From Mastigocoleus testarum BC008 (lineage in GTDB: Bacteria; Cyanobacteriota; Cyanobacteriia; Cyanobacteriales; Nostocaceae): 64,000 nucleotides of DNA. Shown here one piece after another: positions 44,601 to 51,774 of the stretch. The notes under the pieces are model-generated. The model was not told where the DNA came from. It saw nothing but the letters and a program-made list of their open reading frames with translations, and did not search any database. The translations under genes and the position numbers were made by a program. Location: contig NZ_LMTZ01000001.1 of NCBI RefSeq assembly GCF_001456025.1, forward strand, positions 124,001 to 188,000, read 5' to 3'. Each line of letters begins with the position of its first letter. Within the stretch, counting starts at the first letter, position 1.

Positions 44601-45692
44601 GAAGGGGTAACCAATAACAATAAACCATCAGCAACTCTAACTTTACTTGGTGTTGCCGATATTGTTTTAGCGAAAAAAGACGATGGTAGGTCTTCTATTC
44701 CTCCCGGTGGAAGCACGACTTATACTATTGAAGTCAGGAATGATGGTCCGAATAATATTGCAGGAATTGGAGTTGAAGATGTTGTTCCTAATGGAATGAC
44801 TATTAACAGTTGGACTTGTACAGCTACAACTGGTTCTAATTGCAATGAAGCTTCTGGTACGGGGAATCTTAGCACCACTGTTAATTTAGCCAATGGTGGA
44901 GTAGCAACTTTTGAAGTAGAAGCTGAAATTGATGAAAATGTTACTGGCAAGATTAAGAATACTGCGAAAGTAACAGTACCCCCTACCGTTAACGATCCCG
45001 ACCCTGACAACAATGAAGATTCTGATGAAAACTTAATTGGTTTACCAAACGTACTTCTAGTCAAACGGATTACCGCGATTAACGGTGGAACCCAAAGTGT
45101 TAATGGTGAAGACTTATCTACATACAATCCTGACAGCAACGACCCTTATGATGATAACGATATTACCGTAGCTGACCCTGTAAATCCTGGCGATCCGAAA
45201 AAAGATACCGATAAATGGCCTGATAATGATAATAATGGTCAGCCAGATGAATTTTTAGTTGGGGGTATATATGGGGGTAACGTAAAGCCAGAAGATGAGT
45301 TAGAGTATACTATCTACTTCCTCTCATCCGGTGATGATACAGCCAAAAAAGTATTATTCTGCGATCGCGTTCCCACAAGTACTACTTTTCTCCCCACCGC
45401 TTTCAATAGTTTTTCACCTCAAGCAACTGGCGGTTTAGCAACTGGAGATAAAGGAATTCTCTGGCAATATAACGATATTACCCAATCTCTAACTAATGCT
45501 CAAGATGGCGATGCAGGTCAGTATTTTGCTCCTGGTGTAGATCCGAAAACAGTTTATCCCGATATTGATTGTGGTGGTGACAATACTAATGGTGCGGTGG
45601 TTGTGAATTTAGGTAATATACCTAATGCCACTGCTCCTGGGGTTCCGACTAATTCCTATGGTTTTGTCCGCTTCCGGGGACAGGTGAAGTAG
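41619..45692 (+). CDS. Secreted giant with seven Cys-paired beta-sandwich repeats plus a DUF11 domain
   Basis: This 1357-residue protein has a long basic N-terminus and a signal segment (VVGCAVSSLMIFAGEAHA, residues about 50-72). It then has seven repeats of 110-130 residues, each beginning near SKxFSP, with a TxxDNLP-like strand, a first Cys in TTCGGT or NSCGGT, a GGTIPA or GGQLPP turn and a second Cys in GECE or GTCT. The paired Cys probably form one disulphide per repeat. They resemble the DUF11/DUF7933 group. An eighth domain (about 1010-1130) is a classic DUF11 (PPGGSTTYTIEVRNDGPNN). The C-terminal part has Asp-rich loops (DNDITVADP, DNDNNGQPDE). No anchor is visible. Cell-surface or extracellular structure is the likely role; it closes the envelope gene block. 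Confidence 0.85.
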   Translation: MKSLLNYLRNLEKGSNRKLATKFLESRNDRIALPKTKKYRSFKKSKQLYSWVPVVGCAVSSLMIFAGEAHASILINKEFNPITVTEYEKSTLRIRFFNNNSGAATGVNVTDNLPDNVIIANPPNITNNTCGGTVTANAGESAVMIAGGTIPAASGGAGECEFSVDVVATKPGTFVNQIPANTASSSQGSNALKAEATITVNPAAPITGSKSFSPGVLHGNGTPTTMTITINNPNAFTTNNLSFTDNLPSELKVAPAPNASTTCGGTLTAAPDSTSIALSGGTIGLNSSCTVTVDLVASDPNNYLDEDVTNTIPSSGVTTDEGVTNSQPIQGTLKVQTGAFVSKTFSPGTIKTRKTSILTLTLSNFNTGAISGADLTDIIPEGVKVSALQSNSCNGSVNIVDNGGINDEVQLTGGTIPAAPAGDGAGTCEIKVTVTADEEGNYVNDIPAGNFNGVNYPGDSDNLKVISPVSLGKNISPSSLIRGEVATATLTLSNDSDTAANITSFVDDLTTMGTGYTVAASPTPSTTCPGGTVNAPVGGTTVSMNTGQIPAGSGGNLGTCTITFGILVGDNAVGSNRTNRIPRNGLKTDIGNNSNTAKATLFVEGKAQVDKNFSPDILTQTEETTLTITFTNTQNADATITSFTDDLKTMGTGFVVSDSSSPTTTCAGGTVNVSSDKTVITMNSGVIPAATGSDASGFGSCTVTVPVKVEINATTGKRENKIDIGQLQTTLGDNALAETSDLTVKNAVVLSKAFSPESLRIGNITRLTITVTRDNAISTLTGINLSDNLPSGHTIAATPNVANSCGGTVDAPAGGNTITLTGGQLPPASAENCEVSVDVLGPSTPTSATNTIPGNTLTTDQGATYEKDVNANVSWVDTFLTLNKAFQPNSITLGQDTTVKIVIINKNPNTINLTNVELKDIFPLGMSVASNPNPSFSGSGCSGGTITANPGDTELTLTGGSINAGKQCTLSVKVTSNFAGNLTNELPESLVVSAEGVTNNNKPSATLTLLGVADIVLAKKDDGRSSIPPGGSTTYTIEVRNDGPNNIAGIGVEDVVPNGMTINSWTCTATTGSNCNEASGTGNLSTTVNLANGGVATFEVEAEIDENVTGKIKNTAKVTVPPTVNDPDPDNNEDSDENLIGLPNVLLVKRITAINGGTQSVNGEDLSTYNPDSNDPYDDNDITVADPVNPGDPKKDTDKWPDNDNNGQPDEFLVGGIYGGNVKPEDELEYTIYFLSSGDDTAKKVLFCDRVPTSTTFLPTAFNSFSPQATGGLATGDKGILWQYNDITQSLTNAQDGDAGQYFAPGVDPKTVYPDIDCGGDNTNGAVVVNLGNIPNATAPGVPTNSYGFVRFRGQVK

Positions 45693-45719
45693 AAACCGTT
45701 TTTGAAACCACGATTAATT

Positions 45720-45771
45720 GTAGAGACGCGACATGTTTCCCTGCGGGAACGCTTTGCTAACGCGTCTCTAC
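45720..45771. repeat. Nested REP-like palindrome
   Basis: An 11-bp outer stem GTAGAGACGCG (45720-45730) and CGCGTCTCTAC (45761-45771) encloses a second, smaller hairpin GTTTCCCTGCGGGAAC. The inner sequence is a common filler repeat of Nostocales. It lies after the giant DUF11 gene and before the toxin-antitoxin pair. Confidence 0.75.
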
Positions 45772-45913
45772 ATTATTTTTTAGGTAACGCTAAATTAATA
45801 TTCATGCTTATGACATAGCTATCGTTGACAAAACAATGCAGTTGCATTACCTTTGTCCTAGAATTAGTTCTAGAATCTGATTGACAACTCAAAGTTTGTT
45901 ACTAGAAAAAGCT

Positions 45914-46246
45914 ATGGCTGAAACATTCAATTTTCAAGCAGAATCTACTCTTACTGACCGATATCAGACTACAGTCCCAGAAAGTGTGCGAAAAGCATTG
46001 CACTTAAATAAGCGTGATAAAATTCACTACATTATCCAACCAAACGGTCAAGTCATAATGTCCCGCGCTCAACCGGAAGGTGAAGATCCAGTGTTGGGAA
46101 AATTTTTAAATTTTCTTGCTCAAGACATGAGCAATAATCCTCAGAATATAAAAGCTATTAATAATGACTTATTTCATCGCACTCAATCCCTAGTTGGTGA
46201 TGTAGATTTAGATCTTGATGCGCCACTATCTGACGAGGATGAATAA
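45914..46246 (+). CDS. prlF: PrlF-family antitoxin
   Basis: This 110-residue protein (from ATG 45914; an in-frame TTG at 45881 would add 11) is an AbrB-like swapped-hairpin antitoxin of the PrlF/SohA family. The start of the DNA-binding fold reads ESTLTDRYQTTVPESVRKAL and continues with KRDKIHYIIQPNGQVIM. The acidic C-terminus (VDLDLDAPLSDEDE) fits a toxin-neutralising tail. It probably represses its own operon. The YhaV toxin gene begins two bases after its stop. Confidence 0.88.
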   Translation: MAETFNFQAESTLTDRYQTTVPESVRKALHLNKRDKIHYIIQPNGQVIMSRAQPEGEDPVLGKFLNFLAQDMSNNPQNIKAINNDLFHRTQSLVGDVDLDLDAPLSDEDE

Positions 46247-46248
46247 AC

Positions 46249-46761
46249 TTGTCAAACCGCGATCTATCAGATATGGAGCCATTAAAAATTAATGGATGGA
46301 GCATCTTTGCACATTCTCTTTTTCTCAACCAACTTGAAGAACTTTTAAACCAAGTCGAGCTGCTACGTCAAAAAGATCCCCAGAATTATCGTAAAAAGAA
46401 TGCTACAAAACGTTTAGCTGCGATCGCTAAACTCGTGTTTGAAGTGATTCCTCAAGACCCAACACGTAGTGAGTACCGCCAAGGTGCTACCCTAGGAGAA
46501 GATTACAAACACTGGTTTAGAGCTAAATTTTTCCAACAGTACCGACTCTTTTTTCGGTATCACCAAATAAGTAAAATTATTGTATTTGCTTGGGTCAATG
46601 ATGAAAACTCCAAGCGAGCTTATGGAAGTAAAACAGATGCTTATCGAGTTTTTCAGAAAATGCTTGAAAACAATTGTCCCCCAGATGATTGGAATACTCT
46701 TTTGAAAGAAGCAAAAGCTGAATGCGATCGCCTCGAAAAAGTTATCGATACAGAAATTTAA
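46249..46761 (+). CDS. yhaV: YhaV-family toxin (RelE-superfamily RNase)
   Basis: This protein of about 170 residues carries the YhaV family signature: INGWSIFAHSLFLNQ, AAIAKLVFEVIPQDPT, YRQGATLGEDYKHWFRAKF and IIVFAWVNDENSKRAYGSKTDAY. YhaV is a ribosome-dependent mRNA endonuclease held inactive by PrlF. TTG 46249 is taken because GAGGATGA lies upstream and it couples directly to the antitoxin; ATG 46273 is the alternative and leaves 162 residues. The residues conserved around RYHQISKIIVFAWVND are intact, so the toxin appears functional. Confidence 0.9.
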   Translation: MSNRDLSDMEPLKINGWSIFAHSLFLNQLEELLNQVELLRQKDPQNYRKKNATKRLAAIAKLVFEVIPQDPTRSEYRQGATLGEDYKHWFRAKFFQQYRLFFRYHQISKIIVFAWVNDENSKRAYGSKTDAYRVFQKMLENNCPPDDWNTLLKEAKAECDRLEKVIDTEI

Positions 46762-46845
46762 TCTTTACTTTGTTCTCTAATTCCTTTTATCCGCCGAGAA
46801 AACAACTAACCGCGAAAAACTATCTCATTTGCACTTGACAACTCA

Positions 46846-46870
46846 TACTCATTACGAGTACGTTTATAAT
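46846..46870 (+). promoter_or_regulatory. Dyad and -10 box before the peroxiredoxin gene
   Basis: An inverted repeat TACTC-ATTAC-GAGTA (46846-46860) lies directly before a TATAAT box (46865-46870), 42 bases before the start codon. The dyad covers the place where a -35 box would be, so it may bind a regulator. Which one (Fur/PerR-like, LysR-type or other) cannot be told. Confidence 0.4.
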
Positions 46871-46911
46871 AATGAAATTCAAATTAATTTAATTACTAAG
46901 GAGATAAATTT

Positions 46912-47646
46912 ATGCTTCCTAATAAAGAAGGACAAAGAGTACCTACAGTTACTTTTCGCGTTCGTAAAGACGGTCAATGGACTGACTTAAGTACAGATAG
47001 TTTGTTTCTCGGGAAAAAAGTAATTGTTTTCTCTTTACCTGGAGCTTTTACCCCAACTTGTTCGTCAGCGCATCTGCCAGGTTACAACAACTTAGCTGGT
47101 GTTTTTAAAGAAAATGGTGTTGACGAAATTGTTTGTATCTCTGTTAACGACACTTTCGTCATGAATGAGTGGGCAAAAGATCAGGAAGCAGATAATGTAA
47201 CCTTAATTCCCGACGGTAATGGTGAATTTACTGAAGGAATGGGAATGCTGGTTGATAAATCAGATCTGGGCTTTGGTAAGCGCTCTTGGCGTTACTCCAT
47301 GTTGGTTAACGATGGGGTAGTCGAAAAGATGTTTATTGAACCAGAAGAACCAGGAGATCCATTCAAAGTTTCCGATGCGGAAACCATGCTCAATTACATT
47401 AATCCCCAAGCCGTTCAGCCTAAAAATGTTTTCATCTTTTCTAAAGAAGGTTGTCCTTTCTGCGCTCGTGCGAAAGAAATGCTCAAGCAAAATGGCTTGA
47501 CCTATGAAGAAGTTAACTTGGGTAAAGATTATTCCACTCGTACCCTAAAAGCTGTTGCGAATGCAACCAAAACCCCTCAAGTATTTATCGACGGTAAACT
47601 GGTAGGTGGTTCTGAAGAATTAGCAGATTACTTTGGTGTAAACTAA
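46912..47646 (+). CDS. Peroxiredoxin-glutaredoxin fusion (Prx5/Grx hybrid)
   Basis: This 244-residue hybrid peroxidase reduces H2O2 and organic peroxides with glutathione. Residues 1-165 are a Prx5-type peroxiredoxin with [17 protein letters not shown], the peroxidatic Cys50 in the PxxxTxxC motif. Residues 170-244 are a glutaredoxin with CPFC (Cys181, Cys184), [13 protein letters not shown] and a cis-Pro TPQV. AAGGAGAT is placed well before the ATG. The fused glutaredoxin lets the enzyme recycle itself with glutathione. It appears monocistronic; the following hairpin at 47724 may end transcription. Confidence 0.95.
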   Translation: MLPNKEGQRVPTVTFRVRKDGQWTDLSTDSLFLGKKVIVFSLPGAFTPTCSSAHLPGYNNLAGVFKENGVDEIVCISVNDTFVMNEWAKDQEADNVTLIPDGNGEFTEGMGMLVDKSDLGFGKRSWRYSMLVNDGVVEKMFIEPEEPGDPFKVSDAETMLNYINPQAVQPKNVFIFSKEGCPFCARAKEMLKQNGLTYEEVNLGKDYSTRTLKAVANATKTPQVFIDGKLVGGSEELADYFGVN

Positions 47647-47723
47647 TACCAGTAAACGTATTAGCAGCTTGATATATTTTATCTTGACGGTTGACTCAAA
47701 AAATATTCTTCGCAGTTCCAGGA

Positions 47724-47764
47724 AATAATGTAGGGACCTAGCATTGCTAGGTCCCTACATTATT
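47724..47764. repeat. Perfect 20-bp stem palindrome (GTAGGGACC type)
   Basis: The arms at 47724-47743 and 47745-47764 pair perfectly over 20 bp around a single T. The core GTAGGGACCTAGCA differs from the GTAGAGACG family seen elsewhere but has the same plan. It lies 77 bp after the peroxiredoxin-glutaredoxin stop and may serve as a terminator in either direction. Confidence 0.75.
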
Positions 47765-47825
47765 TTAGGTTATGAAGATTTAATTTTTATTTGGGTGCGG
47801 CTCTTTTAGGAAGACGATATGAGCC

Positions 47826-48717
47826 TCAGACAGGTATTGGGAGAGCGGGAGGAGAACTAATAGAGCAGTGAGCTTGAATTAATCTTTTCATCAAAGGAAT
47901 GTCATCTTTATACAAAGCTAGGTGGTTACGTTTATGCTCTTGTTTTAAGTGAAAACGCCAATATTCATACCAATCACCGCTAATATAAAGGGAGCGAAGA
48001 CGTAATACAGCTTCGGCACCTTTTAAACTCCATCTAGCTCCAGTAATATCCATCCGGTCTTTGATTAGATGACGGCAAGCGCCTTCAATAATACCAGTGG
48101 CAATGGGGAGACCTGCTTTTAGGTAGCAATAAGCCCAAAGGGCATCTGCGAAGCAATCGTATTTGAGGTAAGGGGCATTATTGAGTAAGTATCTGGCACA
48201 AGTATCTACTGGCTTGCGTCGTAATGGATTAAATTTGAGCTTTGTAGCGCTACGACGCATGCCGGCAGCAACTAGACTGGATTTACCTTCAAGGATAAGA
48301 AGTAAACGTTTACTTACCCAATCCTCTGCTTCTTTACTGGTATCTTCATGGAAAACAAATGCAGCCTTCCACAGGTACTCGATCACATGAATAATATCAA
48401 GGACAATGGTTAATTTGAGATTGTGTTTGCGAGCAAATTTCTTTGGACGCGTCCTTGCGGACGAACAACAGGGATAATTGTGTCTTATTACCATCAACCA
48501 AAGCACAAAAATGCTTTTGTTGATTTGGGTCACGCTGCAATGCTTCATCAAATGCTTCAGAGATAACTTGCTGTGGCTGTTGAACTAAACTTGCCCAAAC
48601 ACGTTTACCTATTGGTTTAGGACGTTTAATTTTTTGTTCTGATTCTTCTGTATTAACGATCTGTTCAGGTGTGCGAACAAAGGAGTTGATTGTATAAACA
48701 CAAGCCACTGTCGCCAT
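47826..48717 (-). pseudogene. ISKra4-like transposase, frameshifted and truncated
   Basis: Two overlapping minus-strand frames together give a decayed transposase of ISKra4 type. The upstream part (48717 to about 48450) reads VWASLVQQPQQVISEAFDEAL and CALVDGNKTQLSLL; the downstream part (to 47826) reads LTIVLDIIHVIEYLWKAAFVF and ATGIIEGACRHLIKDRMDITG, with the expected order. The frame changes around 48440-48470, where a short GC-rich palindrome CGTCCTTGCGGACG interrupts the sequence, so insertion of a small repeat probably broke the gene. The N-terminal part beyond 48717 is missing, cut by the adjoining IS4-like fragment. Confidence 0.8.
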
Positions 48718-48718
48718 C

Positions 48719-48973
48719 CGCTTTGGTCAAAATACTTTGCTTGGAATGTATCGCTGGCTCATTCTTTCTTTAACTGCTTACTTTATTGCTCACTGGACTT
48801 ATTTATCTACTCACTCGTTGTTACCACCTGATTGTGGTGAAGCCGCACAAATAGCCCTGGAATCTATCTTCCCAAAAATTGTAGTGTCTCTTCTTTTACT
48901 TGATATTGAGCGATTAATTTCTCTTGCACGTAGTTCTGGTTTTGACATCCATATTTCCAGGTGCAAGATCTAA
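48719..48973 (+). pseudogene. C-terminal fragment of an IS4-type transposase
   Basis: An open frame begins abruptly with RFGQNTLLGMYRWL and continues LSLTAYFIAHWTYLS, then GEAAQIALESIFP, and ends ARSSGFDIHISRCKI. This is the pattern of the C-terminal end of IS4-superfamily transposases of cyanobacteria. There is no N-terminal DDE part next to it; the left edge abuts the truncated ISKra4-like gene on the opposite strand, so this is a junction of two dead elements. Confidence 0.65.
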
Positions 48974-49398
48974 GTCAATTGTATTAATTAGCTTATTTAA
49001 AGTTATCCGACGTTTAACTCTGATAGTTGTATTTTTATCCTTTCCTGAATACTGTTTTACTTATTTGACTAACTCCTGTAGTTCGCGATCGAGACTATTG
49101 TCTCTCTCCTGAGAATCATTTTTCATCAATGGATTTGGTAAGGTCTATTATGGTATCTTTCCCAACCTCTAACTTTTACGCAAAAGTGATTAAGTTTTTT
49201 CAAGTATTGTCTCGAATTGTGTGAGCCTAAAAAAATAATGTAGGAAACAGAGGAAATGTACCTCACCTGTTTGCAAAGTGCTGTATTTACTAATTTCTTA
49301 GGGCTTTAGTATTGTTTTTTTGAGAAAATTATATATCTTATTTCATTGCAGCTTTAATTATTAATATGTACAAATAAATAATTATTGACCTATTTAGC
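48974..49398 (+). other. Intergenic stretch with possible minus-strand transposase debris
   Basis: On the minus strand, from an ATG at about 49127, a frame reads MKNDSQERDNSLDRELQELVK, meets a stop, and then continues with VKRRITLNKLINTI-like codons towards 48965. This may be the missing N-terminal part of the ISKra4-like transposase or of another element, but I cannot assign it. From about 49200 to 49398 the DNA is AT-rich and probably contains the promoter of the kinase gene. Confidence 0.35.
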
Positions 49399-50661
49399 AT
49401 GAGTCAGTATTCTCTAATTGGTAAGACGCTGCGCGGTCGTTACCAAATTCGACAAAAAATAGGAGAAGGGGGATTTGGGGATACATATCGGGCAATTGAT
49501 TTTGATTTACCCGGTAAACCAACATGTGTCGTAAAACACCTTAAGCCAAAAAATCGCCATCCAGCACTTTTAGAAATTGCCAAGAAAAAGTTTGATCGAG
49601 AAGCACAAACTTTATATCGCTTGGGTAATGGAAATGAACAAATACCCAGGTTATTTGCCCATTTTGAAGAAAAGGGAGAATTTTATTTAGTTCAAGAATT
49701 CATTGATGGACACGATTTAACAAAAGAAATTTGTTCTGGTGAACCAAAAAGTGAGAAGGAACTAATTAAATTATTACGAGAAATCTTAGAGGTCTTAGCT
49801 TTTGTCCATCAACAGAATATTATTCACCGGGATATCAAACCGCAAAATATTAGACGACGAAAAGATGGCAAAATAGTTTTGATTGACTTTGGAATAGTCA
49901 AGGAAATTGCGGCTTTAGGAATCCATCGTCAAGGGGAAATTCCCCGAACAGTTGCAGTCGGGACTCCTAATTATATGCCTAGCGAACAACAATCCGGTCG
50001 TCCCCAACTTAGCAGTGATATTTATGCACTGGGAATAATTGCTTTTTTGGCTTTAACTGGGTATAGAAATCCAGGTACGCTACCACGAACTCCAGATACG
50101 GGTGAATTATCCTGTACGTTGTTTCCAGAATTTGAAAATATCAGTACGGCTTTTGCAGAAATTTTAGATAAGATGGTGCGCTATGACTATCGTCAGAGGT
50201 ATCAAAATGCTACTGTTGCCCTAGAAGCTGTAGATAATTTATTAGAGTTAGAGCAAGCACCAACGATGCTTGTAGGGGTAAACCCAAATATAAATAAAGT
50301 ACAGCCAAATACGAATCTAAATAGGGGTACTTCTATCGAGTCAGAAAACACTTCTCTATTTGGGAAAGTTTTTGGATTTGTCCGAAATTTTTGGAGTGAA
50401 AGTAAATCGGGAAATTCTTCACCATCAATTACTTCTAATTCTGGGTCTAATTCAGGTAGTTTTGAGCAACCAGAAGGACAAGTAAGCTTAAATTCAGCTT
50501 TTTATATAGAGCGTCCGCCAATTGAAGATGATTGTTATGAGACGATTTTGCAATCGGGAGCATTAGTTCGAATCAAAGCACCGCGACAAATGGGAAAAAC
50601 TTCTTTGTTATCCCGCATTTTGGATTTGCCACAAAGCAAAACTGTCAATCTGCATATTTGA
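49399..50661 (+). CDS. Ser/Thr protein kinase, 5' part of a kinase-AAA gene
   Basis: This 420-residue product starts with a Hanks-type kinase domain (10-280): glycine loop IGEGGFGDTYRA, VVKHLK, HRDIKPQN (His143, Asp145), DFGIVKE (Asp163), GTPNYMPSEQ. A linker (280-360) of Asn/Ser leads to the start of an AAA-like ATPase domain with Walker A APRQMGKTS, where the frame runs into a TGA after a few foreign residues. The rest of the ATPase domain continues in another frame at 50658-51473. Related cyanobacterial kinases carry both parts in one chain, so this is a frameshifted gene. No membrane segment is visible. The kinase half could still be made and active. Confidence 0.85.
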   Translation: MSQYSLIGKTLRGRYQIRQKIGEGGFGDTYRAIDFDLPGKPTCVVKHLKPKNRHPALLEIAKKKFDREAQTLYRLGNGNEQIPRLFAHFEEKGEFYLVQEFIDGHDLTKEICSGEPKSEKELIKLLREILEVLAFVHQQNIIHRDIKPQNIRRRKDGKIVLIDFGIVKEIAALGIHRQGEIPRTVAVGTPNYMPSEQQSGRPQLSSDIYALGIIAFLALTGYRNPGTLPRTPDTGELSCTLFPEFENISTAFAEILDKMVRYDYRQRYQNATVALEAVDNLLELEQAPTMLVGVNPNINKVQPNTNLNRGTSIESENTSLFGKVFGFVRNFWSESKSGNSSPSITSNSGSNSGSFEQPEGQVSLNSAFYIERPPIEDDCYETILQSGALVRIKAPRQMGKTSLLSRILDLPQSKTVNLHI

Positions 50662-51473
50662 ATTTGCAATCTGTAGATGTAGAATTTCTCAACAGTTTGG
50701 ATAAATTCTTGCAATGGTTTTGCGGTAGCATTGCTCAGGAGTTAAATTTACCGAATAAATTATCAGAATATTGGCAGGGTGTACTGGGTAGTAAAAACAA
50801 TTGTACGAACTACTTTCAAAGATATCTGCTTTCAGAGATGACAAACCCGTTAGTTTTAGGTTTGGATGAAGTGGATCAGATTTTTCAGCATCCTGAGGTA
50901 GCAGCAGAATTTTTCGCCTTATTACGAGCTTGGCATGAAAAGTCAAAGAATCAGAAAACTTGGCAAAAATTGAGATTGGCGATCGTTCACTCCAAAGAAG
51001 TTTATATCCCTTTAAATATTAATCAATCACCATTTAATGTGGGTTTACCCATTGATTTACCAGAGTTCAACCACTCACAGGTAGAGGAATTGGTGCAAAA
51101 GCATGAGTTAAATTGGCTTGGGGAAGAAGTTAAGCAATTAATGACAATGGTGGGAGGACATCCTTATTTGGTGCGCAGAGCATTATATGAAATTGCCCGT
51201 GGCAGAATAAGCTTATCGCAGTTAATACAAATAGCTCCCACGGAAGAGGGAATGTTTAGCGATCATTTGCGCCGCCATTTATCTAATTTGCAACAAGATG
51301 AAAAATTACTTGCGGCAATGAAACAAGTTATAAAATCGAGAAGCAGTGTACGTTTAGATACTAAATCAGCATTCAAACTACGTAGCATGGGCTTAGTAAA
51401 ATTTCAGGGAAATGATGTCATACCCTTGTGTAACCTATATCGACTATATTTTCGAGAAAATTTGAGGGGATGA
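50658..51473 (+). CDS. AAA-like ATPase domain, 3' part of the split kinase-AAA gene
   Basis: This 271-residue frame continues the AAA-like domain begun in the kinase gene: LNLQSVDVEFLNSLDKFLQWFC, then Walker B LVLGLDEVDQIF, LRLAIVHSKEVYIPLNINQSPFN and GGHPYLVRRALYEIARG. Moving upstream, its frame reads FATKQNCQSAY across the end of the kinase frame, so adding one T near 50624 (GGATTT) would restore a single protein of about 690 residues. It has no plausible own start (TTG 50658 without RBS). It is therefore better viewed as the 3' part of a pseudogene or of a gene with a sequencing error than as a separate gene. Confidence 0.75.
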   Translation: MNLQSVDVEFLNSLDKFLQWFCGSIAQELNLPNKLSEYWQGVLGSKNNCTNYFQRYLLSEMTNPLVLGLDEVDQIFQHPEVAAEFFALLRAWHEKSKNQKTWQKLRLAIVHSKEVYIPLNINQSPFNVGLPIDLPEFNHSQVEELVQKHELNWLGEEVKQLMTMVGGHPYLVRRALYEIARGRISLSQLIQIAPTEEGMFSDHLRRHLSNLQQDEKLLAAMKQVIKSRSSVRLDTKSAFKLRSMGLVKFQGNDVIPLCNLYRLYFRENLRG

Positions 51474-51774
51474 GCAGGAAATGTCGCGAGCAAAAGATGT
51501 GTATATTTTCTAAATGTTGCCAAGATTTAAATCTTAGACATTATGAAAGGAATCAGAATATCAGTAGCTTTCTCACCACACTGTATGTAAGCATCACAAT
51601 TACTTGTATAAATCTTTTGACCCGTCCTATTATTTTATTTTCCACGCCGACAAAAAATGTCTTATTAATTTTATCTGGGTATTTAAACAAATATTTTAAC
51701 CAGAAGAAAAATCCGAAATACTGCCAAAATAATTAGTAGTTAAATTCCACATCAGAAATAATTAAAAGTATCCC
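51474..51774 (+). other. Intergenic stretch, no gene seen
   Basis: It is AT-rich and contains an open frame of 88 codons that begins within the end of the preceding gene, but it lacks an RBS, known motifs and normal composition. It probably holds the promoter of the AAA-WD40 gene, whose ATG at 51775 has no strong RBS. Confidence 0.55.

Noticed and set aside
44276..45139. Two long minus-strand frames (146 and 139 codons)
   Set aside because: They are antisense shadows of the repeat protein at 41619-45692 with no known motifs.
46835..46870. TTGACA at 46835 paired with TATAAT at 46865 as a sigma70-type promoter
   Set aside because: The spacing is 24 bases, too long for a standard promoter.
51470..51736. 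Open frame of 88 codons after the AAA-like gene
   Set aside because: No RBS, no motifs and a composition of translated AT-rich intergenic DNA.
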